Part shown: one piece after another, positions 50,024 through 61,238 of the stretch
Numbering within the stretch: the stretch's first letter is position 1
Layout: the number at the start of each line of letters is the position of its first letter
Source: Gymnorhina tibicen
Lineage: Eukaryota > Chordata > Aves > Passeriformes > Artamidae
Length of the DNA: 64,000 nucleotides
Assembly: GCA_013399875.1 (NCBI GenBank)
Contig: VXAZ01002273.1
Coordinates: forward strand, 18,798-82,797
Reading direction: 5' to 3'
Notes under the pieces: model-generated
What the model was told of the DNA's origin: nothing
What the model saw: only the letters and a program-made list of their open reading frames with translations
The model's database searches: none
Translations under genes and position numbers: made by a program

Positions 50024-50160
50024 GAATCACAGAATCGCAGAATATTTTGAATTGTAAGGAACCCACAAGGATTGCCAAGTCTGAATCTTAAGTGAATGGT
50101 GCATATGGGGATCAAACCCACAAGCCTGATGTTATTAGCACCATGCGCTGCTGTGGTATA
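50024..50160 (-). mobile_element. TguSINE1-like SINE (tRNA-Ile head, CR1 tail)
   Basis: Read on the minus strand, GCATGGTGCTAATAACATCA then GGCTTGTGGGTTTGATCCCC follows a tRNA-Ile gene through anticodon loop (AAT) and T arm (50,094-50,160). The rest, ending ATTCTGCGATTCTGTGATT (50,024-50,093), is a CR1 3' tail. This head-plus-tail build is that of TguSINE1, described from the zebra finch and thought to be moved by CR1 machinery. The 5' end of the tRNA part (D arm, A box) is badly eroded. Directly beyond it lies a plus-strand CR1. The element supports a songbird origin for the window. Confidence 0.85.
50108..50118 (-). promoter_or_regulatory. Pol III B box of the SINE
   Basis: gggatcaaacc on the plus strand reads ggtttgatccc on the minus strand, one substitution from the GGTTCGANNCC consensus. 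Confidence 0.7.
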
Positions 50161-50171
50161 ATGTGATGTCA

Positions 50172-50886
50172 TGCTCAGGAAGAAAAAAAGAAATGGAGAA
50201 CTGCAAAATCATTCACCTGGAGAGGAACAGCCCCAGGTACTAGTGCACGTCTGGAAAGCAGTTTTTCAGAAAAGGACCTGGGAATCCCAGTGGACCCAGT
50301 TAAACATGAGCCAGCAATGAGCCCTTGTGGCAAAGAAGGCAAATCATGTCCAAAGCCATATTAGACAAAGAATTGCCGGCAGGTTGAAGGAGGTGAGCCT
50401 GCCCCTCTCCAGCACTAGTGAAGCCACACCAGGAGTGCTGGGTCCAGTTTGGGCTCCTCACTTACAAGAGAGACAGGGACATACCAGAGACAGTCCAGCA
50501 AAGGGCCACCAGGATCAGGAAATAACTGGAGCATCTCTCCAATGAGGAAGCCTGAGAGAGCTGGGATTATTCAGCCTGGAGATGTAAAGTCTCAGGAGGT
50601 ATCTTACAAATACTTGAAGGGAAGAGGCAAAGTGGGTAGAACCAGGCCCTTTTCAGTGGTGCCCAGCCACAGGACAAGAGCCAATGGACACACACTGAAA
50701 CTTGAGAGATTTCCTGTGAGACTGGTTGAACACTGGCAAAGGGTTGCTCAGGGAGGCTCTGAAAAGCCATGTGGACATGGTTCTTGATAACCGGCTCCAG
50801 GTGGCCCTGACTGAACAGAGAGGTTGGACCAGATGATCTCCAGAGTCCCCTTCTAACTTCAACTACTCTTTGATTCTGTGAAAATT
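50172..50886 (+). mobile_element. CR1 LINE 3' part including the end of ORF2
   Basis: Broken frames carry CR1 RT C-terminal words: KIIHLERNSP at about 50,206, LVKPHQECWVQFG at about 50,417-50,455, and YKRDRD after it. They are followed by the 3' UTR: gattattcagcctggagatg, gaccagatgatctccagagt and cttctaacttcaactactct, ending at the ttgattctgtga repeat. Several stops interrupt the frame, so it is dead. Orientation is plus, opposite to the SINE next to its 5' edge. Confidence 0.9.
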
Positions 50887-52519
50887 CACTAAGCACATGA
50901 AAATGTGAGTAAAGTAAAGAAGTTACAAAATCCAGAAATTTCAGTAATAGAACAATGTGGAAGTAACAATATAAAGGCTGAGGAAAAAATGATGTCACTG
51001 TTCAAAGAATGGGTTCTGCCTCTGTGCCATCATGCCCAATAAATACTTTTCAATAGTATGCTGATGTAGGTTCACTGGTACGATATATACCACAGTTTGC
51101 AAATACCAAATTTAAAAACTTGAATTAAAACAAAAATCAGTGTGATTTTTGCTTTGTTACATATAGGTGATTTTGAAAATCTCACATTCTCTTCATGTTC
51201 ACAGTGCCCATAGAGCTGATCAAAACAAACCCTCCTTAAATTTTTTCAAGACTCTCCCTTCCCCTTATTCTGTAAAAATTCACAGATCTTTTATCTTGTA
51301 ACTTTTTTTTTTCCTGTAATTTCCTTTGGTCTTCATTTTTTTCACATTATCTCAGTATGGGTAGCCATCCTTTCCTTTTTCCACTTTTTTTTCTCTTCTT
51401 GAGATTAAACACACAATATCTGTTTGTTAGGAAGCACTTTCACTGTTAAATCCATTCTAAAAGTCACTTCTGTTGCAATATACAAAATAATACCAATATT
51501 AGTTTTAAAACTCTCCACTTCATTTCTTCTCTGAACTTCTCAGTGTGTCCTCCTGATATCTTTGTTTGTCTCTAAGATTTTAGGTTCTTTGGGCTACCAT
51601 TCATTCTGAGCAGCTGATAATGCTTTACAGTTAAGGAGTAATATTAGTCTGAGGTTTGGTTTCCATTCTCATGCAAGACACACCATCTAGACAAGAGAAT
51701 ATAGGTATTAGTATGAGGACAGGGATTAGAGTTCTCATTTGCGATTGGCTAGTGGCACTGTAGAGTGATTCGTAAACCTGATTATACCTAGTGATTGATA
51801 ATGTTTCATTTATTTCAAACAGCACAGTGCCAAGACTAAAAGAATCAGCCAACAAAAACATCACTTCATCATTTAGATAACTCACATCCACTTTTTTTTT
51901 TCCACTTCTGGCTGTATTAAAATATTCTAAAAAATAATGTTCTTGAACAAAGAACATCATGGTTCTGATTCAAGGCTCTACTTAGATGAAAATTATTCAT
52001 ACCCAATAGAAATGACATTTTAGTTTTAGACTGCCAAAGTGAACTTTATTAGTATGTCATTAATCATTGTCTTGGAGGTGACACCTGGGGAAAATGATTT
52101 AGTGGAGATTAGAGCACTCAAATGTAACACTGAAAATATCACATTTATTTCCAGCATCAATCAGTCAATGAAACACATATTAACAAAAAATGACATTTCT
52201 TTACATTTAAATCTATTCATAACAAAGTGCACTGCTTTCTATTCAGGAAGATTTTCTGGTTTTTTGCATTTTATATTGAGTTTATAGTTTATATAAAAAA
52301 ATACTGTTATCAGTGTAATCCATTTAAAATGTTTAATAAGACATATTTGAAAGAAGATTGAAATTGGAAAGTTGTGCCAAAGAGATCCATTTGTTGGAAA
52401 AACAAGCACTTAAAAAAATATATCCTCCTGTCCATATAGTCTACAGGCATTGCTACATAGCTAATACGTAACTCCAAAAGTCTGAAAATCTGTTCACTTT
52501 TTTAGACTTTGCAGATTTT

Positions 52520-52520
<1 letters not shown>

Positions 52521-52556
<36 letters not shown>
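52521..52556. repeat. Trinucleotide microsatellite (TAA)12
   Basis: Twelve exact taa units, followed by an A run. Confidence 0.97.
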
Positions 52557-52560
<4 letters not shown>

Positions 52561-54794
52561 CCCAACCAAACAACAAACAGCTTTTATTTTGAGAAAAAAA
52601 ACCCGAACAAATTTAGAATATCCCACAAAAGAGCTGGCATCAAAGTAATAGCTTATTAATTTTTATCTTTCAAAGAGCAATATCTTATGAGTAGGTCATT
52701 TAAGTCACATGACTTCTACTAAACAATAAAATTGCTGTCTTTTCTTCACTCTCTGTTTAGCACCTGTCTGTATCTCTCACCTTCAACAGGCTCAGGGTGC
52801 CATAATCCTATGGCTTATAACTTTACTTCTTTCCCTTTATTTTCCCTGGAAAGTCATTGTGAAAAACTGAAGATAGCAGAAAATCTCTCTTTTCCAAAGA
52901 AAGTGTTATATTATTTTTACTACGGAATAAGAAAGTCAGCCATTACACTCTTTAGGTTTTTAAGCATGAAATACTGTCCTGCTGCAAAAAATAAAAAAGG
53001 AAATCTGTTACTAAGAAAAAATATGAAGTCACCACAAATTAAAACCAAGCACATATGGTATTCACATTCATAGATTTACAAAAAACCCCACACCTCTGTA
53101 AGTATTCAATACTTTTACTTTAAATATCATTTTTTTATATTTATGAAAGTTGTTATGAAAGTTGTTGTCATCCGATTCTTAGTGGAAAACCTAAAAAAAT
53201 CTCAGTATGTTGTGCTCTCCTCTGAAAATGGATTACCTTCTATATTCTCCCCTCTTGCACTAAGGTAGTGGGTAGAAACATAAATTCTTGGCAATGTCAG
53301 AGAAGCATGTCTATAAATAACAGTATATAATAAATATTAAAGAACTGCACACTATTCCACAGTTACTATGACACAAAACTGATTTAAAGGTTGTGTGTTT
53401 TATGTATGTATGCAATTCATTTAAGGATATTGAAAGTACACTTACAAATAGAGAATTTTAAATATAATGCTCTTTCAGGGAGAAATGGAATGTTCATTTT
53501 CAGAATGAGTGGCTACTATGGAATCTATATAAAATAAATATGATTCAGACCTCTTAGCATGCAGGGGCAGTTCAAGAAAGTGAGAATGAATTGGTACCTA
53601 TGACATCAATTTTACAGCCAAAAAATAATAGTACCCATCTAGTTACTCTAGTCAATAAAAATGAGCTCCCTGCACTCCCTGGAGTTCAGATATATTTGCT
53701 TTGCTACACTTAACAGTGACGATTGTCACCACACATCAGCAAATCCACAAAAGGAGCAGTTTAAATAACTAAAGCTACAAACCAAAAATTTACTTGAGAA
53801 ATAAGTATTTTTTCTTCCTAAAGATAGATCCTTATTCTGATGCTGGCTGCAGTTGTACTACAGGAGATAAACATTTGTGCCTCAATGAGGGCTCTGGGAG
53901 TATGAAATGTCTAGATGAAAGACAATGAGAGAAAGTAGTGGAAACTATAAAGAAAATGAGTTATTTCAGAACTAAGTCATTGGGAGTAGAAGTTACAACT
54001 TGAAGTCTGATCTCTCTAAAGCAAATACTTCCTAAATATAACTTTCATTCCTGGCTCTGAAACCACATGTTTCCTGTGCAAAGGCACCTCACCATTGGCA
54101 GTGGTGTTTCAGGATCAGATGAGGGCAAGATGCTCTTTAGGGAACAGTAGCAGAGCTCAGTTTAGTTGCTTGTCTTTTCAACCAGACATAGGCTTCCCTT
54201 ACTGATGAACTATTTATTCCTCCACCACTATAGAAAAGGCACAACTGATCCCAGAAGTAATACCCTTTCCTTTCTATGGCATTGGAGTCTTACCACCAGC
54301 TCCAAAGAGCCCATCTTGAATAACCATTTGGCTATATGAGAACTACAAAGTTTGTAAAGCAGAATGCTCTTAAATAAAGGTGTTTTATGAACATACAGCG
54401 GAGCTCAGAATGATATAAACTCTTAAGAAAGCACAGAAAACATTAGATTTCTCTGAAAGTATGAAAAGATTGGTAACAACAAGCCTCTTTGGGCCTACTG
54501 CTGCAGTCTTTACAGTGGTGCAAAATGGTTATAGAATCAGCACAAACAGAACAAAGCAAACCCACAAACAACTGCATTTAAGCCAACGCGAGAATACACT
54601 TACGCAGAAAAGAGCATGTGCTACTAGAGCTGGAATTGACCCCCTCATCAAATTAAAAGAATCAAGGGTATCTCAAGTATTAATATTTAACAGAACCTAT
54701 TTTGCTTGAAATAAAGGTCAGGAATTCCCTTAGAGTACCATTACTGCAAATGTGAAATCTAGCATGGATGGAGAGTCAAGCTGTAGCTGGTTGC

Positions 54795-54818
54795 TACAGG
54801 TTGCTACAGCAACCTGTA
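54795..54818. repeat. Small perfect palindrome, 11-bp arms
   Basis: tacaggttgct, two bases ac, then agcaacctgta are exact reverse complements. The preceding ggttgctacagg is a partial direct copy, so this may have arisen by templated slippage. Confidence 0.9.
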
Positions 54819-55285
54819 AAGGTTGAAAATTATGTTCAATGAAGTCAAAAGTCAGGAAGCTGATGTTAGAACCATCTTTGTTCATTTTATATTATTCTGC
54901 TAGACTGGGATATTCCTGATATTTCAAACACAGTCAAACTAAAGGCGTTTCATCTGTCTGTGTGTGATTTTGCTACAGGATACATCAAAATGTATTTTGT
55001 TACACTGCAAGCTGAGGTGACTTGTTGTCTACGTATTTATTAATATACTAGTGAAGCAGTAATAAAAAGGTTGCATGGACTGTAACAACAAAATTAGCTT
55101 TTGAGTGAATATTGGAGTTGAATCCTGATATGCAAAACAGAGTATTTTGCCTTCTGTGAAGTTTCTATACTTAAAAAACTGTGACAGGGTGATAACAATA
55201 TACTTTGGGTCATTAAACCAAGCTCTCTTTCCACTTTCCTAGTGCAGTGGGTTCAGTTCGAAACCAGGCAGAAACACCAATTAAG

Positions 55286-55860
55286 TGTCGTGGTTTTGTT
55301 CACATCCATTGCTTACTTATTTTCCTTCTGTGAGATAAGAATTAGGAGAAAGCAAAGCAGGCTCAAAACTTTAAAGAATATAAAGAAAGCTTTATTAACA
55401 GAACTAAAAAAAAAACCAATAAGAGTCAAAGCTTCAGAACACTTCTCCTCCACCCACTTCTTTCTTTTCCCACTGACAACGTAAAGGGACAAAACTTGGG
55501 ATTTTTCAGTCAGTTTGCCACCTCTATAACAGTCTTCCTTCAGTTCACTTAGGGAGAGGAATCTCTTTTGCTATGCCATGGTGATTTCTCCACAAGAAAC
55601 AGTTCTCTCGTGGCTTCAATATCACAGCAAACAGCCACCCGGGAAATGGTTCTCTGCTCGATGTGAAAGTCCCTTCCCTCGACTTACAGCTTTCCCCACA
55701 GCTGTTTTCCAGGGTTCAATCTTTAGCTAATGGGGAACCATTTTAAGGAGGAGCTGTTCAGAGGCAAAGGTTCTCTTCATCTATCTCTGGGGTCATCTTC
55801 ATCTCTGGGAACAGAGGTCTTCTTCTTCCCTGGGGGCAAGGGTCTTCATCACTTATCTCT
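55286..55860. repeat. Left arm of inverted repeat (about 575 bp)
   Basis: Reverse complement of 56,480-57,059. The stretch 55,531-55,810 matches its partner without a mismatch (280 bp by direct reading). 55,471-55,530 adds two mismatches. The outer 180 bp show several substitutions and small indels. Confidence 0.93.
55391..55396 (-). terminator. LTR polyadenylation signal (left arm)
   Basis: tttatt on the plus strand reads AATAAA on the minus strand, the mirror of the signal at 56,950-56,955. Confidence 0.65.
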
Positions 55861-56479
55861 CTCTTGCTTCCGGCTTTTGGACAGGTAACTGGGGTTCCTG
55901 CACGGCCCTGCTCTGTGCTGGCCGGCCCGTGGCTTGGCCAGGTGGGCCCGCGGCTCAGCTCAGCTAAAATCTCAGCCTTTTCTGCTCCGTTGAAGCAGCC
56001 CCCTCAGTGCGGCCGCTGAAATGAACTTCTACACCAAAAGGAGCTCTGGCCACCACCCAGAAGAGATCACGTGACCAACAGCGAGAGAGAAATTCCAGCT
56101 GCAAGGCCCAGGTGAGATTAAATCTTTCAGCACTGTAGAACTCCCCAGAACAGATGAAACCTACAGACATCAATCCTCTCCCGAGTCAAAGGAAAGGGAA
56201 AGGTGAAGGCACGTGAAGAAAACACCATAGGAACACCAAAGTTAGTGAAGAAGGAAGAGCCGAAGCCCAATAAGAGGGGAAAGAGGAGATGCTTCAAACC
56301 TAGAAGCTGAAATTCTTTTGTAAAGCTATGGTGATGAACTATGATACATCAGAATACCCCTGTAATTCATGAAAAGCTTGGGGGGGTGTGGAGTGTTCAA
56401 ACCACAACCATGAGCAAAGGTACCTGTGCTGAAACAAGCAAATGTTGAAGTAGTTGTGATCTAACGAGAAGCTTGAACA

Positions 56480-57059
56480 GAGAAATGAGTGAGGAAGACC
56501 CTTTCCCCTAAGGAAGAAGACCTCTATTCCCAGAGATGAAGATGACCCCAGAGATAGATGAAGAGAACCTTTGCCTCTGAACAGCTCCTCCTTAAAATGG
56601 TTCCCCATTAGCTAAAGATTGAACCCTGGAAAACAGCTGTGGGGAAAGCTGTAAGTCGAGGGAAGGGACTTTCACATCGAGCAGAGAACCATTTCCCGGG
56701 TGGCTGTTTGCTGTGATATTGAAGCCACGAGAGAACTGTTTCTTGTGGAGAAATCACCATGGCATAGCAAAAGAGATTCCTCTCCCTAAGTGAACTGAAG
56801 GAAGACTATTACAGAGGTGGCAAACTGACTGAAAAATCCCAAGTTTTGTCCCTTTACGTTGTCAGTGGGAGAAGAAAGGAGAGGTGGGGGGAGGAGAAGT
56901 GTTCTGAAGGTTTATTCTGACTCATATTACTTTTTCTTTTAGTTCTGTTAATAAACTTTCTTTATATTCTTTAAAGTTTTGAGCCTGCTTTGCTTTCTCC
57001 TAATTCTTATCTCACAGAAGGAAAATAAATAAGCAATGGATATGAAAAAAACCACTACC
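56480..57059. repeat. Right arm of inverted repeat (about 580 bp)
   Basis: Reverse complement of 55,286-55,860. The two arms are separated by about 620 bp. Confidence 0.93.
56950..56955 (+). terminator. LTR polyadenylation signal (right arm)
   Basis: AATAAA about 105 bp before the LTR 3' end, followed by a T-rich stretch. Confidence 0.65.
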
Positions 57060-60000
57060 CCTAGAAAACCTGAGAGAAGATCAAGTAGTCTATTCCTGAC
57101 TTTTACACTTTTCTCTGACCCCTCTTCAAGTCATATTAATGCCTTTCGCACTACTCTTCTCAAAAGAAAAATGCCCTGAATTTTTTTTACTGGGAACCTC
57201 ACCTCAGTGACTTTCATCTTTACAAGTTTCAGAGCTGCAAACATTTGTTTTGAAAAACAACAATTCAGCAAGATACTGATTTATTATTGACTTCCTACTT
57301 ATTCCTTAGCTTCTTTAATTTAGTAGCCATAGCTACCTTTGGCTGGTCTCCTTACAGTTGATAACATAGACCATGCATTAGAAGTGTGCTTTGCTGGTCT
57401 AAAAGCTCTGCATTTGTATGACTGGAAACATACACACCAGAAAATGACAGAAAGCCAATTCTGGTACAACCATGGTGTGATGACTTTTGCAATATGTTAT
57501 CATCTGTGGAATATCCAAAGACCCTTCCAACAGGGATACCATTCATGCAAAATGTACTGAAATATGTAATCCAGTCATTAACTGTGTTGCAAATAATAAG
57601 AAACTAGAAATCAGATAAAAACAGAGGGAGAGAGAGCCACAACAAGCTCGGGAGAGATTTAGATATGGCTGAAGCAGCTTCTCAGGAATTATTCAACTTC
57701 TATGACAGTAATGATTTAATCACATATTTGTTCACCAGCGTGGGAAGGTAATCACAGGTTCAACTCACTCTCTGCACTGAATGAAAAATTTTCTCTATTT
57801 TTTCAAAAAGTGAATTAAACCACATCATATTTTTGTAGTCAAAATGATGTGCATTAACGTTACTGCTTTACCTTTCAATTCTTAATATGATCCTTGTGCA
57901 GCTTCAAAAGACCTCTTAACTTCATGGTGAAACTCCTTGGGATAAAAATTTTTATAAAGAGTGAGTCTTTACAGGGGAAGTTGTGGACATTTTCACAATG
58001 CAGATTCTGTTCTCCTTCCCATTTTGGTTCTCAGTAATTCTAAACTGAAACTCTGGTTCTCAGTAATTCTAAACTGAAACTCAAACCTGTATATTTAGCT
58101 CAGTAGAATCACATAGGCATAAAGGAGTGGAAGCAGATAAAAAATTTTGCTCACAGATCATCCTCTTTATTTTATACACTAAGGAGTACAAGACAGAAAT
58201 TGAAAACAAAATATGAATGTCTAAAAGTAGCTTTTTGTCCAGTGTAGGCCACTTGACATCAGTGGCATTAATTTTCTCTTACTCACCATTTCACTAGTCC
58301 TCCTGCTATCTTCTTAGAGGGCTGAAAAAAAAAAAGATCATATCATTTCAAGCCAGGGTAAAATTGACTGAAGGTTTTACAGAAAGTAATTTCTTTACTA
58401 GAGCTTATATTTTTCATTTTTCAAACATCTTAACATTCACCAATTTTTTTAACTAGGGCATTTTTTTCTCTAGAGTAAGCAAACTCATACAGTATATTAA
58501 GCAATAGCATAAAAGGAACACCTGTGCAGTAATGAGATAACAGAAGATTTCCCAAATGAATATAGAAAAGGAACATATTGCCTAAATAACCTCTTTACCT
58601 TTTTGAAAGAGATAGGAAATTATGACAATGGTAGCTGAGATGAGTGCATTTACTGGGACTTTCTTAGTCCTTTGGTAAATTATAGGGATACATTTTATTT
58701 TCTTTTGGCAGTCATAGTAAAAGAGATCAAAGGATAAAAAGCTTAATATTATTTTGAAAAATATCAAATGAAGATGTTTTTGATATCAATGGGAAGCTGC
58801 ACTGCTCATGTCCTACCATCAGATCAGGGAGTGGTACATAGACAGAAAGGATACACCAAACACATGACAGAAAATTACTGCTTAAACCCTCCAGTTATAT
58901 ATAAATTTCTTGGCAGTTAAAAACTTCTTGAATGTTCTGATGATTTAGAACTTTGAACAAGTGGTTAATGAAGACTGCAAGCATCAAAAGGAGTTCAGGT
59001 AGATAAGATAACAGTATAATCAGCTTCACACATTGCAAATGAAGTCTAACATCGGAGAACTTAAGGTATCACCCATACAATTTCAAAATCTAAGCAGAAA
59101 TTGAAGGAAAGCAGCAGGTTTTCAAATGCTTCTGTAAATTCAAATGGATGGCAAACACTAAGCCTAAAAAGTGTACAAGGTACTATGCAGAAGTTGATAA
59201 AGAACATTCTAGAATATAAAATAGGGAAAATCTTGCCATTTTTCAATCACAAAACCCCACTTATTAGATAAAGATAGACATGTACAAGTGCTTTAGCATT
59301 AAATTTATGGAATTTTTCACTATATTGATTCTTCAGAACAATTATGCAATATTGCTCTAAATTTCAGGAATCTAGGATTAAATAGGGCCTTTAAGAAGGT
59401 AAATAATTTTAAAATTTCAGCACAGATGCTTTTTTTTAAAAAACAGCTATATGAAACCAAAACAGATAGGCCACTAAGTAACTGTGCTTTCTTCATTTTG
59501 GTTGGAAGCCATGCAAGAGTGGAAGATTCCAAATGATGATGTCACATTATCCTACTTTGCGACTTGTGTTCCCTGTGGGGAACAAAACTATGAGGCCTCT
59601 CTTGCCAAAGATCCCTTGGTTGTAGAAATTTGGGATTTTATCAACAGTTGAATATTTGTTAATTTTGTGAATATTTCTAAAGAGAAGTCAGCTCTTAAAT
59701 TCTGGATTTGAAAAAATAAATTATCCCACTGTAGTAACTCATACATCAAATGTGACCCTGTGACGTCATGGATTTACCTATTCATTATTTTCCTGTTTTC
59801 TTTGGTTGTCTTCTAGAGAACCGAATTGCAGGATTTGACTCATAGGGAAATGTTTATCCTCTGTATTTGCTGAACATATAAAATATATTCCCATGGCATA
59901 CTGACTGATGTATTAAAGGATTAATAATTAAATTTAAAAACTAATTAAACCCTTATATGTTACATGCATCTACATTGTCACAATATTTACTGTATTGATT

Positions 60001-60867
60001 TTTCTGAATGCTGGTGTGAGCTTTGTTATGTGTGTTTACAAAACACATTTTTAAGTTACTTTAAAAATCACATTAAAAATTAATATTTGCACACTCCCAA
60101 AGTTTGTGCACTAAATAATTCCTAAAATTAATCATGTATAATAAATTTCAGATTTCCACAAGGAAGACCTTGCTGAGATTAAATAAGAATGTTTTTAGTT
60201 TGTTGAATGTAGAGCACCAGTACCAAGAACAGTGGAGCTTTCACATTTAACACCTCTGAAATGTCAGTTCATTGGAAATGCAATAGGCAAATGGTACAAC
60301 ACTGTTTGAGACCATCTTAATTCAGCAGAAAACAAAGACAGTTCATGGCTTTTACTGTAGTTGTGCCATACAGACAGTAAATGGAATCATCTCAAGACAG
60401 GAAAACTACCCCAGCTTTCTTGATAGTCTCCTTTGTCTGCATATAAAAAGATTATTTATGATAGAAATCTGAAATTGTTTTGAGTTAACATACAGAATAG
60501 AAAAAACGAAATTCTTTGTGAGGGAAAACATGAAGCTCTGCACTGTAAGCAGCTGCTGCAGTTTGAGACTAGAAAGGAATTATTTTCCTAGAAAGAAACC
60601 TTAAGAGGGCACAGTCTATCAAGTTGTATTTTAATTAAAGCAAAAAAGATGACGGTGTAGAAGCATTTGTTTTGTCAAAAAGAATGGCACATTGTTCTTG
60701 TAAACTACAAGGATTTGGAATGGTTATTGTACCAGCTGAACTTGGTGTCTTATTGTCCATCAGATATGGCAGATGCTCCAGTCGAAAGTGAATATTATGG
60801 TCCTTCTGAAAACAATTTTTGTAATTGTAAGAAACATTTAGAACATAAAAGGAAGATGCTGCATTTT
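57060..60867. other. AT-rich sequence, one possible exon-like frame, no gene recognised
   Basis: A plus-strand frame (57,339-57,560) follows a good acceptor-like ctggtctccttacag and is less AT-rich than its surroundings, but it runs to a stop without a donor and resembles no protein I know. The minus strand of the same DNA is also open. The rest holds nothing recognisable except a tandem duplication at 58,025. Confidence 0.45.
58025..58082. repeat. Perfect 29-bp tandem duplication
   Basis: A unit beginning tggttctcagtaattctaaa occurs twice (58,025-58,053 and 58,054-58,082) without mismatch. Confidence 0.93.
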
Positions 60868-61238
60868 TTGAATTGTGGAGACCAAAACTGGACACAGTGC
60901 TAAGTGCTGCCTGACCAGTCCTGGATAGAGTGGGGCATTCATTTCTCTCTCTCTGCTAGTAATGCCCCTGTGCACGCAAGCTAAGATCTAATTTGCCTTT
61001 GTGTCTGCAGCGGTGCACTGCTGAATTATGTTCAGCTTATTATTGTCTACCAGGCCTCACAGGTCACTTTTGCTACAGCTGTTCCCCAGCCACACAGATC
61101 CTAACCAATACTGGCTGCCCACTCTTCCAGTCTATCCAGGTGTCTCTGCAATATGGCTCTCCCTTTCTGACGTGTTCTCGTCACCAGGTGGTGACTTTGG
61201 TGTCATCAACAAACTTGGTGAGGATACTTTCACCAAGT
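60868..61238 (-). mobile_element. Older CR1, part 1 (3' side of the split)
   Basis: Plus strand: aattgtggagaccaaaactg, gtgctgcctgaccagtcctg and gactttggtgtcatcaacaa are the reverse complement of CR1 ORF2 sequence. The text stops at aggatactttcaccaagt, where a second CR1 3' end begins, and resumes at about 62,050. The copy is divergent. Confidence 0.8.

Larger units (their letters stand above)
50887..55280. other. AT-rich sequence with simple repeats, no gene seen
   Basis: About 4.4 kb. Apart from an AAT microsatellite and a small palindrome (listed separately) I recognise nothing. Confidence 0.5.
55286..56409 (-). mobile_element. ERV LTR, minus strand, left half of a large inverted repeat
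   Basis: The plus strand starts tgtcgtggttttgttcacat; reverse-complemented, this is a plausible LTR 3' end, ...ccacgaca. AATAAA (minus) lies at 55,391-55,396, and the tract gagataagaattaggag is shared with the LTR at 21,574. The 5' edge is probably near 56,409, where the minus strand reads tggttgtggtttgaac, resembling the TGTGGTGGTTTGAAC start of the 21,574 LTR. Length (about 1.1 kb) also fits. A GC-rich, CpG-containing U3 lies at about 55,880-56,010. ttaag precedes the element, but no partner duplication follows the proposed 5' edge. Confidence 0.7.
56410..57059 (+). mobile_element. ERV LTR, plus strand, 5'-truncated, right half of the inverted repeat
   Basis: The plus-strand R/U5 part contains gttaataaactttctttata, then gagcctgctttgctttctcc and taattcttatctcacagaag, and ends at aaccactac. 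The polyadenylation signal lies at 56,950-56,955. Compared with the 1,191-bp LTR at 21,574 and the left copy, about 470 bp of the 5' part is missing if the boundary at 56,410 is right. The boundary is uncertain by tens of bases because the left copy's U3 directly adjoins. No target duplication could be matched (cctag follows). Confidence 0.65.

Noticed and set aside
50094..50160. tRNA-Ile gene on the minus strand
   Set aside because: Only the anticodon loop to T-arm part is readable, the D arm and acceptor pairing are lost, and it continues directly into a CR1 tail. It is the head of a SINE.
50567..50998. 143-codon minus-strand frame
   Set aside because: It is antisense to a recognisable plus-strand CR1 3' part.
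55286..57059. A complete provirus with two LTRs
   Set aside because: The two LTRs are inverted relative to each other and only about 620 bp apart, with no coding interior.
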